A stretch of 64,000 bases of DNA from Bin87 sp026710825 (lineage in GTDB: Bacteria; Chloroflexota; Dehalococcoidia; Lucifugimonadales; UBA3495), in the NCBI GenBank assembly GCA_965232815.1, contig OZ247427.1, forward strand, positions 1,426,001 to 1,490,000. Direction: 5' to 3'. Positions 1-8,311 of this stretch are shown in pieces (position 1 is the stretch's first letter; each line of letters begins with the position of its first letter). The notes beneath the pieces are model-generated. The model was not told where the DNA came from and made no database searches. It saw only the letters and a program-made list of their open reading frames with translations. A program made the position numbers and the translations under genes.

Positions 1-1322
1 ACAGCGGATGCCACTACCTCGGGCCGCTGGTCGTCGCCGGTGAGCCGAGAAACGATTGTTGAGAGGCCGTCCACGTTGGAGAGAGCCGACGCATAGGACG
101 CCGCTGGGACGTCGCTGCCCGTCTCGACGGCGTTGCCGAGGTCGAAGGCCGTTACTATGTCCTCCAGGTCATCCACGTTGCAGTAGCGGGTGAAGATGGC
201 CAGGGTGGCGCGCTTGGTAAGGTCTTCTACCAGGCGGTCTTCGCGGCCTTCGCCGAATGTTTCCATCTCGATCTTGCCGCCCAATGATGCGATGAGATAC
301 GGCAGGTCGCTGACGCGCGGACAGGCGATGGACTCGCCCAGGCGGATGCTGCGGCGCAGAGCGTTGCTGATGAGGGTCTCGTAGTTGGAGATGGACACGC
401 GGACGCTGACGCCGGAGCGCTGGTTGATCTCGTTGCTGCCGCGGGCCCGGGCGGTGACCTCGGCCACGATCTCGGTCATGAAGGACGGGACGTAGACCTT
501 GTCTTCGTCGGGGAACAGGTTGCGCTCCTGTTCCATGATGTCGATCTCTTCCTCGATGGTGCGCGGGTAGTGGGTGTGGATCTGGGCGCCGTAGCGGTCC
601 TTCAGCGGGGTGACGATACGTCCGCGGTTGGTGTAGTCCTCGGGGTTGGCAGTGGCGACGACGAACACGTCCAGGGGCATGCGGATGCGGTAGCCCTTGA
701 TCTGGACGTCGCGCTCCTCCATGAGGTTGAACAGGCCGACCTGGATGCGCTCGGCAAGGTCGGGGAGTTCGTTGATGCAGAAGATGCCCCGGTTGGTGCG
801 AGGGACCAGACCGTAATGGATGGCGGTTTCGTCGGACAGGTGGCGGCCCTCGGCGACCTTGATGGGGTCGATTTCGCCGATGAGGTCAGCGATGGATATG
901 TCGGGGGTGGCCAGCTTTTCGGAGTAGCGGAGGTCGCGCTGGATCCAGGCGATGGGGGCTGCGTCGCCCATCTCGTCGACGATGCGCTGCGCGTCAGGGC
1001 TGATGGGGTTGTATGGGTCGTCGTTGAGTTCGCTGCCGGCGATGGTTGGGATGTGCTCGTCCAGCAGGTTGACCATTTCGCGGATGAGGCGGGTCTTGGC
1101 CTGCCCGCGCTCGCCGAGCAGGATGATGTCCTGACCGGCCAGGATGGCGTTCTCCAGTTGGGGGATCACGGTCTGCTCGAAACCGATGATTCCGGGGAAC
1201 ACCGGCTCCTCGGCGCGGATCTTGGCGATCAGGTTGCGGCGGATTTCCTCGCGCACGGAGACGGTCTGGTAGCCGCTGTCGCGCAGTTCGCCGAGGGTTG
1301 CGGGCAGGGAGTTGGTCGTCAT
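1..1322 (-). CDS. MoxR-type AAA+ ATPase (Mg-chelatase I-like), 3' end cut by window edge
   Basis: About 440 residues are visible, starting at an ATG at 1322 behind an AAAGGACG ribosome site; the stop lies beyond the left edge. The protein has a Walker A loop GERGQAKT (residues 70-77), a Walker-B-like INELPDL near 178, and a sensor segment ATANPED followed by an arginine-rich stretch. This is the layout of the MoxR/BchI/ChlI branch of AAA+ ATPases, which usually work with a von Willebrand A partner to load metals or remodel complexes. No vWA partner is visible beside it, but it could lie past the edge. The exact substrate cannot be read from the sequence. Confidence 0.88.
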   Translation of the reverse strand, partial: MTTNSLPATLGELRDSGYQTVSVREEIRRNLIAKIRAEEPVFPGIIGFEQTVIPQLENAILAGQDIILLGERGQAKTRLIREMVNLLDEHIPTIAGSELNDDPYNPISPDAQRIVDEMGDAAPIAWIQRDLRYSEKLATPDISIADLIGEIDPIKVAEGRHLSDETAIHYGLVPRTNRGIFCINELPDLAERIQVGLFNLMEERDVQIKGYRIRMPLDVFVVATANPEDYTNRGRIVTPLKDRYGAQIHTHYPRTIEEEIDIMEQERNLFPDEDKVYVPSFMTEIVAEVTARARGSNEINQRSGVSVRVSISNYETLISNALRRSIRLGESIACPRVSDLPYLIASLGGKIEMETFGEGREDRLVEDLTKRATLAIFTRYCNVDDLEDIVTAFDLGNAVETGSDVPAASYASALSNVDGLSTIVSRLTGDDQRPEVVASA

Positions 1323-1424
1323 GAAGACACGTCCTTTGGTTCCGGCCGCTATTGCGTCCGGCTATGGTGTGCCGGCAGTATAGCAAACGGGGCGGGGAGG
1401 TTCCGCGTCCAAAGGAAGGAACGG

Positions 1425-1454
1425 TTGACCCAAACGGAGACCGGTGGTTAGTAT
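1425..1454 (+). promoter_or_regulatory. Candidate vapBC promoter, apparently leaderless
   Basis: TTGACC (1425-1430), an 18-base spacer and TAGTAT (1449-1454). The predicted transcription start falls at about 1461-1462, on the ATG of the antitoxin gene, and no Shine-Dalgarno sequence precedes that ATG. Inferred from sequence only. Confidence 0.4.
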
Positions 1455-1461
1455 TGCTATT

Positions 1462-1710
1462 ATGAAGACTACGGTGGACATTGAAAACGCCCTGCTGAAT
1501 CGGGCAAAACTCCACGCGCAGAGAACCGGACGCCCATTGGAGGAATTGGTGGAAGATGGCCTCCGCCATGTCCTCTCGATGACGCCACCCGACGGGGATT
1601 ATCGGTTGCCGGATTGCAGCGTGGGAGACGAACGCCGGCCTGACCCCATCCAACGGCACTCCTGGCAAGAACTGCGTTCGATGATCTACGGAGAGCTCCC
1701 CTCAGATTGA
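1462..1710 (+). CDS. vapB: VapB-type antitoxin
   Basis: An 82-residue protein starting MKTTVDIENALLNRAK, the N-terminal strand and helix of a ribbon-helix-helix antitoxin that binds its own promoter and neutralises a VapC nuclease. An in-frame GTG at 1444 would add six residues, but the ATG at 1462 fits the family better. The downstream PIN-domain gene starts inside its stop codon (TTG at 1707, TGA at 1708), the usual coupling of vapB to vapC. The C-terminal half is acidic and aromatic, as expected for the toxin-binding tail. The pair is lower in GC than alaS nearby, consistent with transfer. Confidence 0.8.
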   Translation: MKTTVDIENALLNRAKLHAQRTGRPLEELVEDGLRHVLSMTPPDGDYRLPDCSVGDERRPDPIQRHSWQELRSMIYGELPSD

Positions 1711-2147
1711 TCGCCGTAGACACCAACATTTTGGTTTATGCCCACCGCCGGGAAACCAACGCACATTCAATTGCGGCAGCAATTTTGCAGGGGCTCGCTG
1801 AGGGCAGCGAGAGTTGGGCCATCCCGTGGCCTTGCTGCTATGGATTCCTCAGTGTGGCGACCAACTTTCGAATTTGGCGGGATGCGGCATCAACGTCGGA
1901 AGAGGCGTGGCGTCAACTACTCGCTTGGACCAATTCGCCGTCTAATCGCCTGATCGGGGAAACGGGCGAATTTCTAGAAATACTGAGCGGCTTCGTACAA
2001 AGACCCGGGGTGTCCGGTGGTATGGTTCACGATGCCCGGGTGGCCGCGATTTGCGTCGCGCATGGGGTTGAAGCGTTGCTTTCCCGCGACCGCGATTTTT
2101 CGCTTTTCCCTGAATTAAGCACTAGAGATCCCATCAGATTCATGTAG
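1707..2147 (+). CDS. vapC: VapC-type PIN-domain ribonuclease toxin
   Basis: A 146-residue PIN-domain protein. It has the N-terminal acidic motif VDTNILVYAH (Asp5), a second acidic position in MVHDARVAA (Asp109) and the C-terminal SRDRDF motif (Asp128/Asp130), which together form the Mg2+ site of VapC endoribonucleases. The TTG start at 1707 overlaps the vapB stop, so translation is probably coupled. The 3' end overlaps the convergent ruvX gene by 8 bases. VapC toxins cleave tRNA or rRNA; the target here cannot be predicted. Confidence 0.85.
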   Translation: MIAVDTNILVYAHRRETNAHSIAAAILQGLAEGSESWAIPWPCCYGFLSVATNFRIWRDAASTSEEAWRQLLAWTNSPSNRLIGETGEFLEILSGFVQRPGVSGGMVHDARVAAICVAHGVEALLSRDRDFSLFPELSTRDPIRFM

Positions 2148-2616
2148 TCGGATTTGTCTGCGCCACGAACCGGCGGAGGATGGCGACGGCGGCGGCGGAG
2201 TCGATGTCCCCTCGGCTTGGTGGTGCAGTGGGGTCGGCCTGGCGTAGGGCGGTTTCGGCGGCGTGGGAGGTGTAGGACTCGTCGACCGTGAGGACGGGGA
2301 TGTCGGTGGCGCGTTCGAGGGAGCGGACCAGCGATTGGATTTTGCGGGCCTGTTCGCCGGGGCGGCCGTGAGCGTCGTAGGGCATGCCGACTATGAGGGC
2401 GACGGCGTCGCGGGTGGTCGCGGCGTCCAGGATGGCGGTGATGTCGGCGCGGCGGTTGCGTCGGTGGATGTATCCGGCGGGCAGTATCAGCGAACCGGGC
2501 GGGATGCTGACGGCGAGGCCGATGCGGCGGTCGCCGACGTCGAGGGCGAGGAGGCGGCCGGCCTGGGGAAGAGATGAGGGGTTGGTGTCGTTCGCATCCG
2601 TCGGCTCAGTGGTCAT
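2140..2616 (-). CDS. ruvX: Putative pre-16S rRNA nuclease / Holliday junction resolvase (YqgF family)
   Basis: A 158-residue RNase-H-fold protein. The signature LALDVGDRRIGLAVS lies near residue 23 (catalytic Asp26), followed by LIVGMPYDAHG, the glutamate-bearing VDESYTSHAAE segment, and DIDSAAAVAIL near the C terminus. These are the conserved acidic positions of YqgF/RuvX, which matures the 5' end of 16S rRNA and may resolve DNA junctions. The start overlaps the upstream nucleotidyltransferase-HEPN stop by 4 bases, so the two are read as one unit. In many bacteria ruvX follows alaS; here a toxin-like gene lies between them. Confidence 0.9.
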   Translation of the reverse strand: MTTEPTDANDTNPSSLPQAGRLLALDVGDRRIGLAVSIPPGSLILPAGYIHRRNRRADITAILDAATTRDAVALIVGMPYDAHGRPGEQARKIQSLVRSLERATDIPVLTVDESYTSHAAETALRQADPTAPPSRGDIDSAAAVAILRRFVAQTNPTT

Positions 2617-3443
2617 CTTCTCGGGCCGGGAGGAGTGTACGTGGGGAACGGCTCCCCGGAGTTGGCGGCTATGAAGGCCATCATATTGCTCACCGTTGAC
2701 CGGATCGATCCCAGGACCAGATATTCATCGGGCAGCGGTTCTTGGACACCCTCGTAAGGCGCGTCGATGGCGTATTCATCCAGGAACGCGAAGTCCGCAT
2801 CTCCCAGGATGCGCTGGCTGTCGGGCAGGGTGCGGATGGCCGCCTGCAGCGCGGCGAGTGAATGGGTACGGCGCCAATCGTTACCGGCGCCTTCGTCATA
2901 CTCAAGATAGGCCAAAAATCCCTTGTAGGCATTTTCCAGGCAGCGCTGGAGTTGCTGGCCGACTTCCTCGTAGCCCAAGCCCTGTTCAAGGAGAGACTCC
3001 GCGGCCAGGATCTGACGTTGGTAATTGGTAAAGCGTTGCTCGACGTCAGGCCGGTTGTTGGGTTCGACGTCTGGGTAGCGGTCGCTGCCGGCGGCCGGTT
3101 CGCAATTCATGGAGATCCCGTCTTTGAGGGCGTGGTAGGTCAGGTGAGTGCGGGCGGTACGGAAGCGTTCGAAATCCGCAAGGCTGTAGCGGACCAGGTC
3201 TATTTTGACCGGACGGCCGTAGAGTTCCAGCGCGCGGGCCTGGCCGACTTTGAGGGCGCGGCGATGTCGCTCCTTAGTGGCGGGGTCGGCGTCTGCGATG
3301 GTGAATATGTCAATGTCCGAAGTGTCATCCCAATCGCCGCGGGCGCGGGAGCCGAACAGGAAAATGTCGTCGGGCGTGGCAGTCTCCATGACCGCCCGGG
3401 CGACCAGGATGGCCTTGGCGTCATATCTGATTGCGTCGTGCAT
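2613..3443 (-). CDS. Fused MNT nucleotidyltransferase-HEPN protein
   Basis: A 276-residue protein with two domains usually encoded separately. Residues 1-110 form a minimal nucleotidyltransferase with GSRARG (31-36) and the metal-binding pair DIDIF (Asp43/Asp45). Residues 130-260 form a helical HEPN domain, including LENAYKGFLAYLEYDEG and RRTHSLAALQ. In two-gene MNT/HEPN modules the transferase is the antitoxin, acting by AMP-ylation, and HEPN is the RNase toxin. A fusion could be self-regulated or a stand-alone nucleotide-transfer enzyme. It lies between alaS and ruvX, with a 4-base overlap into ruvX. A similar fused protein is encoded at 53910-54734. Confidence 0.82.
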   Translation of the reverse strand: MHDAIRYDAKAILVARAVMETATPDDIFLFGSRARGDWDDTSDIDIFTIADADPATKERHRRALKVGQARALELYGRPVKIDLVRYSLADFERFRTARTHLTYHALKDGISMNCEPAAGSDRYPDVEPNNRPDVEQRFTNYQRQILAAESLLEQGLGYEEVGQQLQRCLENAYKGFLAYLEYDEGAGNDWRRTHSLAALQAAIRTLPDSQRILGDADFAFLDEYAIDAPYEGVQEPLPDEYLVLGSIRSTVSNMMAFIAANSGEPFPTYTPPGPRR

Positions 3444-3480
3444 AAAGCCGGGTTACCCGATAAAACCATGCCCTTTAAAG

Positions 3481-6300
3481 CTATGTTGCCAAGCCGTCGC
3501 GGACGAGGTTGGTTACGGAGTCGAGGGCTGCGCCGAGGCGGTCGGGTTGGCGGCCGCCGGCCTGTGCGGTTTCGGGGCGTCCGCCGCCACCGCCGCCCAT
3601 GAGTTTGGCGGCGTCGCGGGCGATGTTGCCGGCGTGGAGGCCGCGATCGACGAGGTCTGGCGTGACCATGGTGACGATCATGGGGGAGTCGTCGATGATT
3701 GCGCCGAGGGCGACCACCACGCTGTCGAGCTTCTGCTTGAGGTAGTCGCCCATTTCGCGCATGGACTCGACATTGCTGGCGGAGGTTACTGAGGCGACCA
3801 GTTTGACGCCTTCCACGTCGCGGACGCGGGCCAGCAGGGACTCGGCCTCGGCGCGCATGCCTACACGTTCGGTTTCGGCGAGGCGACGGCGCAGGGCGTC
3901 GGTGTCGGCCATGTAGGCGTCGAGGCGAGCTTCCAGTTCCTGGACCGGCGCCTGGAGCTTCTGGGAAATGGCCTGGAGGGTGGCCGATTGTTGGACCACC
4001 AATTCCTCGGCAGCGCGACCGGTGACGGCTTCGATGCGGCGCATGCCGCCGCCGATGCTGGACTCGCCGAGGACGACGAGGGTGCCGACCTGGCCGGTGG
4101 CGTGAACATGGGTGCCGCCGCAGACCTCGAAGCTGAAGGGGTCGGCGTGGTCGTGGCCGTCGGAGTCCGCGCTACCCATGCGGACGACGCGGACCACGTC
4201 GCCGTAGCGGTCGCCGAAGAAGGCCAGCGCACCGTCGCGGACGGCGTCGGTGTAGGTGGTCTCGCGGGCGGTGACGGCCAGGTTTTCGCGGATCTTGCTG
4301 TTGGCGAGGCTCTGCACCGAAAGCTGCTCATCCGGGGTCATCGCGCCAACGTGGTTGAAGTCGAAGCGCAGGCGCCCGGTGTCGCAAAGTGAGCCGGCCT
4401 GCCGGACGTGGGGGCCAAGCACGGAGCGCAGAGCGGCGTGGAGCAGGTGGGTACCGCTGTGGTTGCGGGATGCGTCCAGGCGGCGTTCGGCTTCGACCTG
4501 CGCGGATATGGCGTCGCCCAGGGCTATGTCGCCCTCGGCCACGACGCCGCGATGGACGATGAGGCCGGCGACGGGGCTCTGGGTATCCTCGACGTTGACG
4601 CGGCCGTTGGGTCCGGCGATGACGCCGCGGTCGCCGACCTGTCCGCCGCCCTCGGCGTAGAAGCAGGTCTCGGCGAGGACGATCTCAACCTGCTGGCCGC
4701 GGGTGGCCTGTCCCACCGCCTCGCCATCGCGCAGGATGCCGAGGATGCGGGACTCGATGGACGTCTGGTAGTAGCCGTCGAAGGCGGTGTGTCCAGCGCC
4801 GAGGTTCTCGTACGCTGTGACGATTTCCATGCTGCCGGTGACCTGGTGACCGGCGCGGTCGCGCTCGCGCTTGGCTTCCATCTCGACGTTGAAGCCGTCC
4901 ATGTCGACAGCGAGGCCGTACTCTCTGCGACCGATCTCGTCCACCAACTCGGGGGGGAACCCGTAGGTGTCGTAGAGGACGAAAGCGACCGCGCCGGGGA
5001 TGGACTCGCTGGCACGGGCGGCTGCCAGTCCGTCGGCATCCACGCCGGCGGTTTCCAGCAGGGCCGGCGGGTTGGCGTCGGGGGTTTTGAGGTAGTGCAG
5101 GATGTCCTCGAGCAGGGGCATGCCGTGGCGGATGTTGTCGAGGAACTGAGTCTCCTCCAGGCCGACGACGCGCTGGATGAAATCGCGGTTTTCGGACAGC
5201 GCGGGGTAGGCGGCGGCGAAGCGGTCGATGACGGAGGCGGCCACGTCGGTCATGAAGGGGCGGTCCAGGCCAAGCTGCCGGCCGTAGCGGATGGCCCGGC
5301 GGATGATGCGGCGCAGCACGTAGCCGCGCTCGCTGTTGGACGGCACCACGCCATCGCTGATGAGGACGGAGGCGGCGCGGGCGTGCTCGGCGACGACGCG
5401 GATGGCATAGTCGGTTTCGGAGTCGGAACCGTACTCTCGCCCGGTGAGACGACACACGGAATCTATGATTGGGCGGAACAGGTCGGTCTCGTAGACGTTG
5501 GGCTTGCCCTGCAGGACAGCGGCGGCGCGCTCGAGGCCCATGCCGGTGTCCACACTGGGAGCGGGCAGGGGCGTGCGGACGCCGTCGAGGTCCTGGTAGA
5601 ACTGCATGAAGACGAGGTTCCAAAGCTCTACGAAGCGCTCGCAGTCGCAGTTGGGATGGCATCCGCCCGGCTCGGCGGGTATGCCTTCGTCGGCCTCGCG
5701 GCGCAGCATGGCGGTGAGTTCGTCGGGGGTCATCATCTCGTCGGTTACGGGATGCTGGCCGATGCCCTTCTCGGCGCCGCCGTCGTAGTGGAGCTCGGAG
5801 CAGGGGCCGGTGGGTCCTTCGAGGCCGGCGGGTCCCCACCAGTTGTCGCTGTTGCCGTAGCGGTAGATGCGCTCGGGCGGGACGCCGATGTCGTTGTGCC
5901 AGATGTCGTAGGCTTCGTCGTCGTCCAGGTGGACGGTGACGTACATGCGCTCCGGCTCCAGGCCGAACAGGCCGGTGCAGAGGTCCCAGGCGAAGGCGAC
6001 GGCGTCCGGCTTGAAGTAGTCGCCGATGCTGAAGTTGCCGAGCATCTCGAAGAAGGTGAGGTGCTTGTGGTCGCCGACCTCGTCGATGTCGGTGGTGCGG
6101 AAGGACTTCTGGCAGGAGGTGAGACGGCGACGCGGCGGGGTCTGCTCGCCCATGAAGAAGGGTTTGAATGGGACCATGCCGGCGGAGGTGAAGAGGAGAG
6201 TTGGGTCGCCGGCGGGAATCAAAGAAGCGGAAGGCATGTGGAGATGCTCCCGCTCCTCGAAAAATCGGATGAAAGAACTTCGGATGCTGTCGCCGTCCAT
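3481..6300 (-). CDS. alaS: Alanyl-tRNA synthetase
   Basis: About 939 residues from the ATG at 6300 (MDGDSIRSSF); an in-frame codon at 6321 would add seven residues. Class II core motifs occupy the N-terminal 450 residues, including FTSAGMVPFKPFF and GLERAAAVLQG. The editing domain carries NHSGTHLLHAAL (HxxxH) and CGGTH, the zinc-binding and deacylation residues that clear Ser- and Gly-tRNA-Ala. A DHHA1 domain with glycine-rich GGGGGGRPETAQAGG closes the protein. This is a full-length essential enzyme. Confidence 0.97.
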   Translation of the reverse strand: MDGDSIRSSFIRFFEEREHLHMPSASLIPAGDPTLLFTSAGMVPFKPFFMGEQTPPRRRLTSCQKSFRTTDIDEVGDHKHLTFFEMLGNFSIGDYFKPDAVAFAWDLCTGLFGLEPERMYVTVHLDDDEAYDIWHNDIGVPPERIYRYGNSDNWWGPAGLEGPTGPCSELHYDGGAEKGIGQHPVTDEMMTPDELTAMLRREADEGIPAEPGGCHPNCDCERFVELWNLVFMQFYQDLDGVRTPLPAPSVDTGMGLERAAAVLQGKPNVYETDLFRPIIDSVCRLTGREYGSDSETDYAIRVVAEHARAASVLISDGVVPSNSERGYVLRRIIRRAIRYGRQLGLDRPFMTDVAASVIDRFAAAYPALSENRDFIQRVVGLEETQFLDNIRHGMPLLEDILHYLKTPDANPPALLETAGVDADGLAAARASESIPGAVAFVLYDTYGFPPELVDEIGRREYGLAVDMDGFNVEMEAKRERDRAGHQVTGSMEIVTAYENLGAGHTAFDGYYQTSIESRILGILRDGEAVGQATRGQQVEIVLAETCFYAEGGGQVGDRGVIAGPNGRVNVEDTQSPVAGLIVHRGVVAEGDIALGDAISAQVEAERRLDASRNHSGTHLLHAALRSVLGPHVRQAGSLCDTGRLRFDFNHVGAMTPDEQLSVQSLANSKIRENLAVTARETTYTDAVRDGALAFFGDRYGDVVRVVRMGSADSDGHDHADPFSFEVCGGTHVHATGQVGTLVVLGESSIGGGMRRIEAVTGRAAEELVVQQSATLQAISQKLQAPVQELEARLDAYMADTDALRRRLAETERVGMRAEAESLLARVRDVEGVKLVASVTSASNVESMREMGDYLKQKLDSVVVALGAIIDDSPMIVTMVTPDLVDRGLHAGNIARDAAKLMGGGGGGRPETAQAGGRQPDRLGAALDSVTNLVRDGLAT

Positions 6301-6410
6301 TGGGTTACGACTCCCGCGCATAGGATTACGAAATAAGGATACCGGGCCAGTATAGGCGATTTTAGGGTAGGGGCGTGGGGAGCGTCAACGATGGAGGAGT
6401 AACGGGTTTT

Positions 6411-6439
6411 CACATCGATATGCAGGATGGACGGGATGG
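6411..6439 (+). repeat. Dispersed repeat family A, copy 1
   Basis: Core CAGGATGGACGGGAT after CATCGATATG, in the gap between alaS and the HEPN gene. This copy is part of a hairpin (next entry). Confidence 0.6.
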
Positions 6440-6450
6440 GTCCATCCTGC
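6422..6450. repeat. Perfect 10-bp inverted repeat (hairpin)
   Basis: GCAGGATGGA (6422-6431) pairs with TCCATCCTGC (6441-6450) around a 9-base loop. It lies downstream of the HEPN gene and upstream of alaS. There is no U-run, so it is at best an intrinsic hairpin rather than a classic terminator. Confidence 0.5.
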
Positions 6451-6470
6451 GACAGGTTCACCATGAGCGG
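6450..6470 (+). repeat. Dispersed repeat family C, copy 1
   Basis: CGACAGGTTCACCATGAGCG, related to copies near 22048 and 29105. Confidence 0.5.
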
Positions 6471-6505
6471 AGTGTGAGATCACGCTGTAGCGTGCTGGCA
6501 TCAAG

Positions 6506-7852
6506 CTAAGTGCTAAGCAAATTGCGGATGGTTTGTTGAACCTGAAGCACTGACATCTGTGATTGCTCGAAATTTTCTACCGCTTGTTTTATTTCTTCCA
6601 GATTCGTCGTGCTAATGGCTTCGTCAACCGCCCGAATCATACCGCCGAGTCCTTCTAGCAGTATCACCACCTCACGAACTTGGGCTCCAAGTGAAGATTC
6701 GCGGTCGAGGAAAAATTCTCGGGACAGATCGCCCAAGGCAGTTCGCTTTTCGTCGATAAGAGCAGCAACTTGCTCTAACTCACCCCGAACTTTTGCAGCG
6801 TCAGTCAGAGTCATTGTTGGATTGACCGCTGTGAGGGACGCTACAGCTTGGTCTAGCGGCTCATTGATACTTATGCAATCGAATCGTTCGCTGAATTTAT
6901 CAAGAACTGCCCTGATTGTTCTGACCGGAAGAGTACCATTTTGTTGGATCCCAAAAAAACGTTGCGTGTCTACTTGGCCGTCAACGTGATATTCAAACTG
7001 AGCGACCTCTTTTGCATGCAATGTGTATTGTCGCTCGACCATCTGGCCCGGTATCAATTCCCCTAATCCGTCTCGGCTGTTGCCACCCCGGTCGGGTTTA
7101 ACCGAAAGCCTGATGTTTTGAAATATGATCACAGGTCTATCTTCGCTCGCTGGTGCGATGTTGGTTACTCGCACAGTTACGTTCACCTTACCTTCCAGCG
7201 GGTCGCTCGGACCATCGGGTGAAACGACGGGTACCATAAACGCTTCAGTTACCAGATAAGATTGCAAAGTGTGCCATAGACCCAGATTTGCTGAGGCAAA
7301 CTCATCAGTGGTAGATACACTTTCTTGCTCGTCGTCGGTTGAATCAGCCTCGACGAGTATCTGGTCGAGCGTAGCGTCATTTGACTGACTCAGGTCTCGT
7401 TCATTCATAAGTCTTGCAACTTCCAATGCCTCTCGACAGCGTAACGATACCAAGATACTTTGCATCGCCGAAATCGCAGAAAACACGCGGTCCATTGACC
7501 AATCTCCGGCGGGTATGTGGGCCCATTCGTTCCGCATTGCCACTAGGAAACGAAATCGGACGAGCGCGTGGTCAATCTCCGGAAACGCATCGGAAAAAAC
7601 TGCAGCGTGGTTCCATCGCACAACACGTCCGAAATGGCCGACGTCAATCAATGTTGCCCAATCTTCGCCAACTGCTTTTTCCAGGGACATATCAAGTTGA
7701 GTCCGCTGCGCTTCCGAAACGGCGATCAACACCCCGCGGTGAAACCAGTCCTGACCATAGGCTGATTGGAGCCGATCTCGTAGTGCCTGTCTCACTCCCC
7801 GAACGAAAAGACGGTGAAACTCAGTGAATAGCGAATAGGCGTCTGATCCCAA
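6506..7852 (-). CDS. Swt1-type HEPN domain protein of unknown function
   Basis: About 448 residues. The TTG at 7852 is chosen as start because GAAGGAG lies 8 bases upstream and protein-like sequence begins there; the longer upstream reading frame is an overlap with the preceding gene. Residues 1-120 resemble the Swt1 HEPN domain, with R107 and H112 in RNEWAH as the Rx4H ribonuclease-type pair. The middle section (about 200-330) is beta-rich, and residues 340-448 are predicted coiled coil. The gene is clearly more AT-rich than its neighbours, suggesting acquisition. Swt1-HEPN proteins are often found in anti-phage or RNA-processing contexts; no partner effector is visible here. Confidence 0.7.
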   Translation of the reverse strand: MGSDAYSLFTEFHRLFVRGVRQALRDRLQSAYGQDWFHRGVLIAVSEAQRTQLDMSLEKAVGEDWATLIDVGHFGRVVRWNHAAVFSDAFPEIDHALVRFRFLVAMRNEWAHIPAGDWSMDRVFSAISAMQSILVSLRCREALEVARLMNERDLSQSNDATLDQILVEADSTDDEQESVSTTDEFASANLGLWHTLQSYLVTEAFMVPVVSPDGPSDPLEGKVNVTVRVTNIAPASEDRPVIIFQNIRLSVKPDRGGNSRDGLGELIPGQMVERQYTLHAKEVAQFEYHVDGQVDTQRFFGIQQNGTLPVRTIRAVLDKFSERFDCISINEPLDQAVASLTAVNPTMTLTDAAKVRGELEQVAALIDEKRTALGDLSREFFLDRESSLGAQVREVVILLEGLGGMIRAVDEAISTTNLEEIKQAVENFEQSQMSVLQVQQTIRNLLST

Positions 7853-7865
7853 GCTAACAACTCCT

Positions 7866-8240
7866 TCAGTATTCGAAGTTGGTTTCGGCGGCCCAGGCCT
7901 GGACGCCGCGGCGGAAGGCGAGGGCGCCCATGGGGGCGATGACGGCCTGCATGGCCTCGAGGATTTCGCGGGGGGTTGCGCCCTCTTGCAGGGCGACGCG
8001 CATGTGGGCCTGGATCTGTTCCTGGTCGGCGCGCAGGGCGACCTCCACGACGATCTGCAGCAGTTCCTTGGTCTTGCGGTCCAGGAGACGCTGGCCGGTG
8101 TAGGTGGCCTCGATGAACTCGCCATATTTTTGAGTCCATTCGGGGTCGGCGAGGGCGTTGATGCGGTGCATTTCCAGGGTGTAGCCGCGGGTCTGGGCGG
8201 CTTCTTCGATGAGGCGTTGGGCGTCTTCGTTGGTGGACAT
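7866..8240 (-). CDS. Carboxymuconolactone decarboxylase family protein
   Basis: A 124-residue all-helical protein resembling the CMD/AhpD fold, with DRKTKELLQIVVEVALRAD and an EGATPREILEAMQAV segment typical of the family. I see no CxxC pair, so a peroxidase role like AhpD is unlikely; these members are often oligomeric decarboxylases or of unknown function. An AGGAGA ribosome site lies 8 bases before the ATG at 8240. The stop is only 13 bases from the start of the HEPN gene. Confidence 0.8.
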   Translation of the reverse strand: MSTNEDAQRLIEEAAQTRGYTLEMHRINALADPEWTQKYGEFIEATYTGQRLLDRKTKELLQIVVEVALRADQEQIQAHMRVALQEGATPREILEAMQAVIAPMGALAFRRGVQAWAAETNFEY

Positions 8241-8270
8241 GGTGCAAATCTCCTAAGGTTGCTGACATGC

Positions 8271-8298
8271 AGGGGCGAATAATCATTCACCCCTACGG
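8271..8298 (+). repeat. Dispersed repeat family B, copy 1
   Basis: Near-palindromic GGGGCGAATAATCATTCACC followed by CCTACGG, between the SIS-domain gene and the CMD gene. Confidence 0.6.
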
Positions 8299-8311
8299 CG
8301 CGTAGAGCGGG

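Noticed and set aside
570..1451. A plus-strand open frame opposite the MoxR-type ATPase
   Set aside because: The other strand has Walker A and sensor motifs; this frame is composed of Asp, Gly and Val.
4408..6336. A long open frame on the plus strand opposite alaS
   Set aside because: It is the antisense of a clearly recognised essential gene, and its product is repetitive in Gly, Ala, Val and Asp, as expected for the opposite strand of a high-GC gene.
6506..8290. A single 594-codon frame covering the HEPN gene and the CMD gene
   Set aside because: Its first third is Pro/Thr/Ser-rich noise in another register over the CMD gene; the true start is the TTG at 7852 with a ribosome site.
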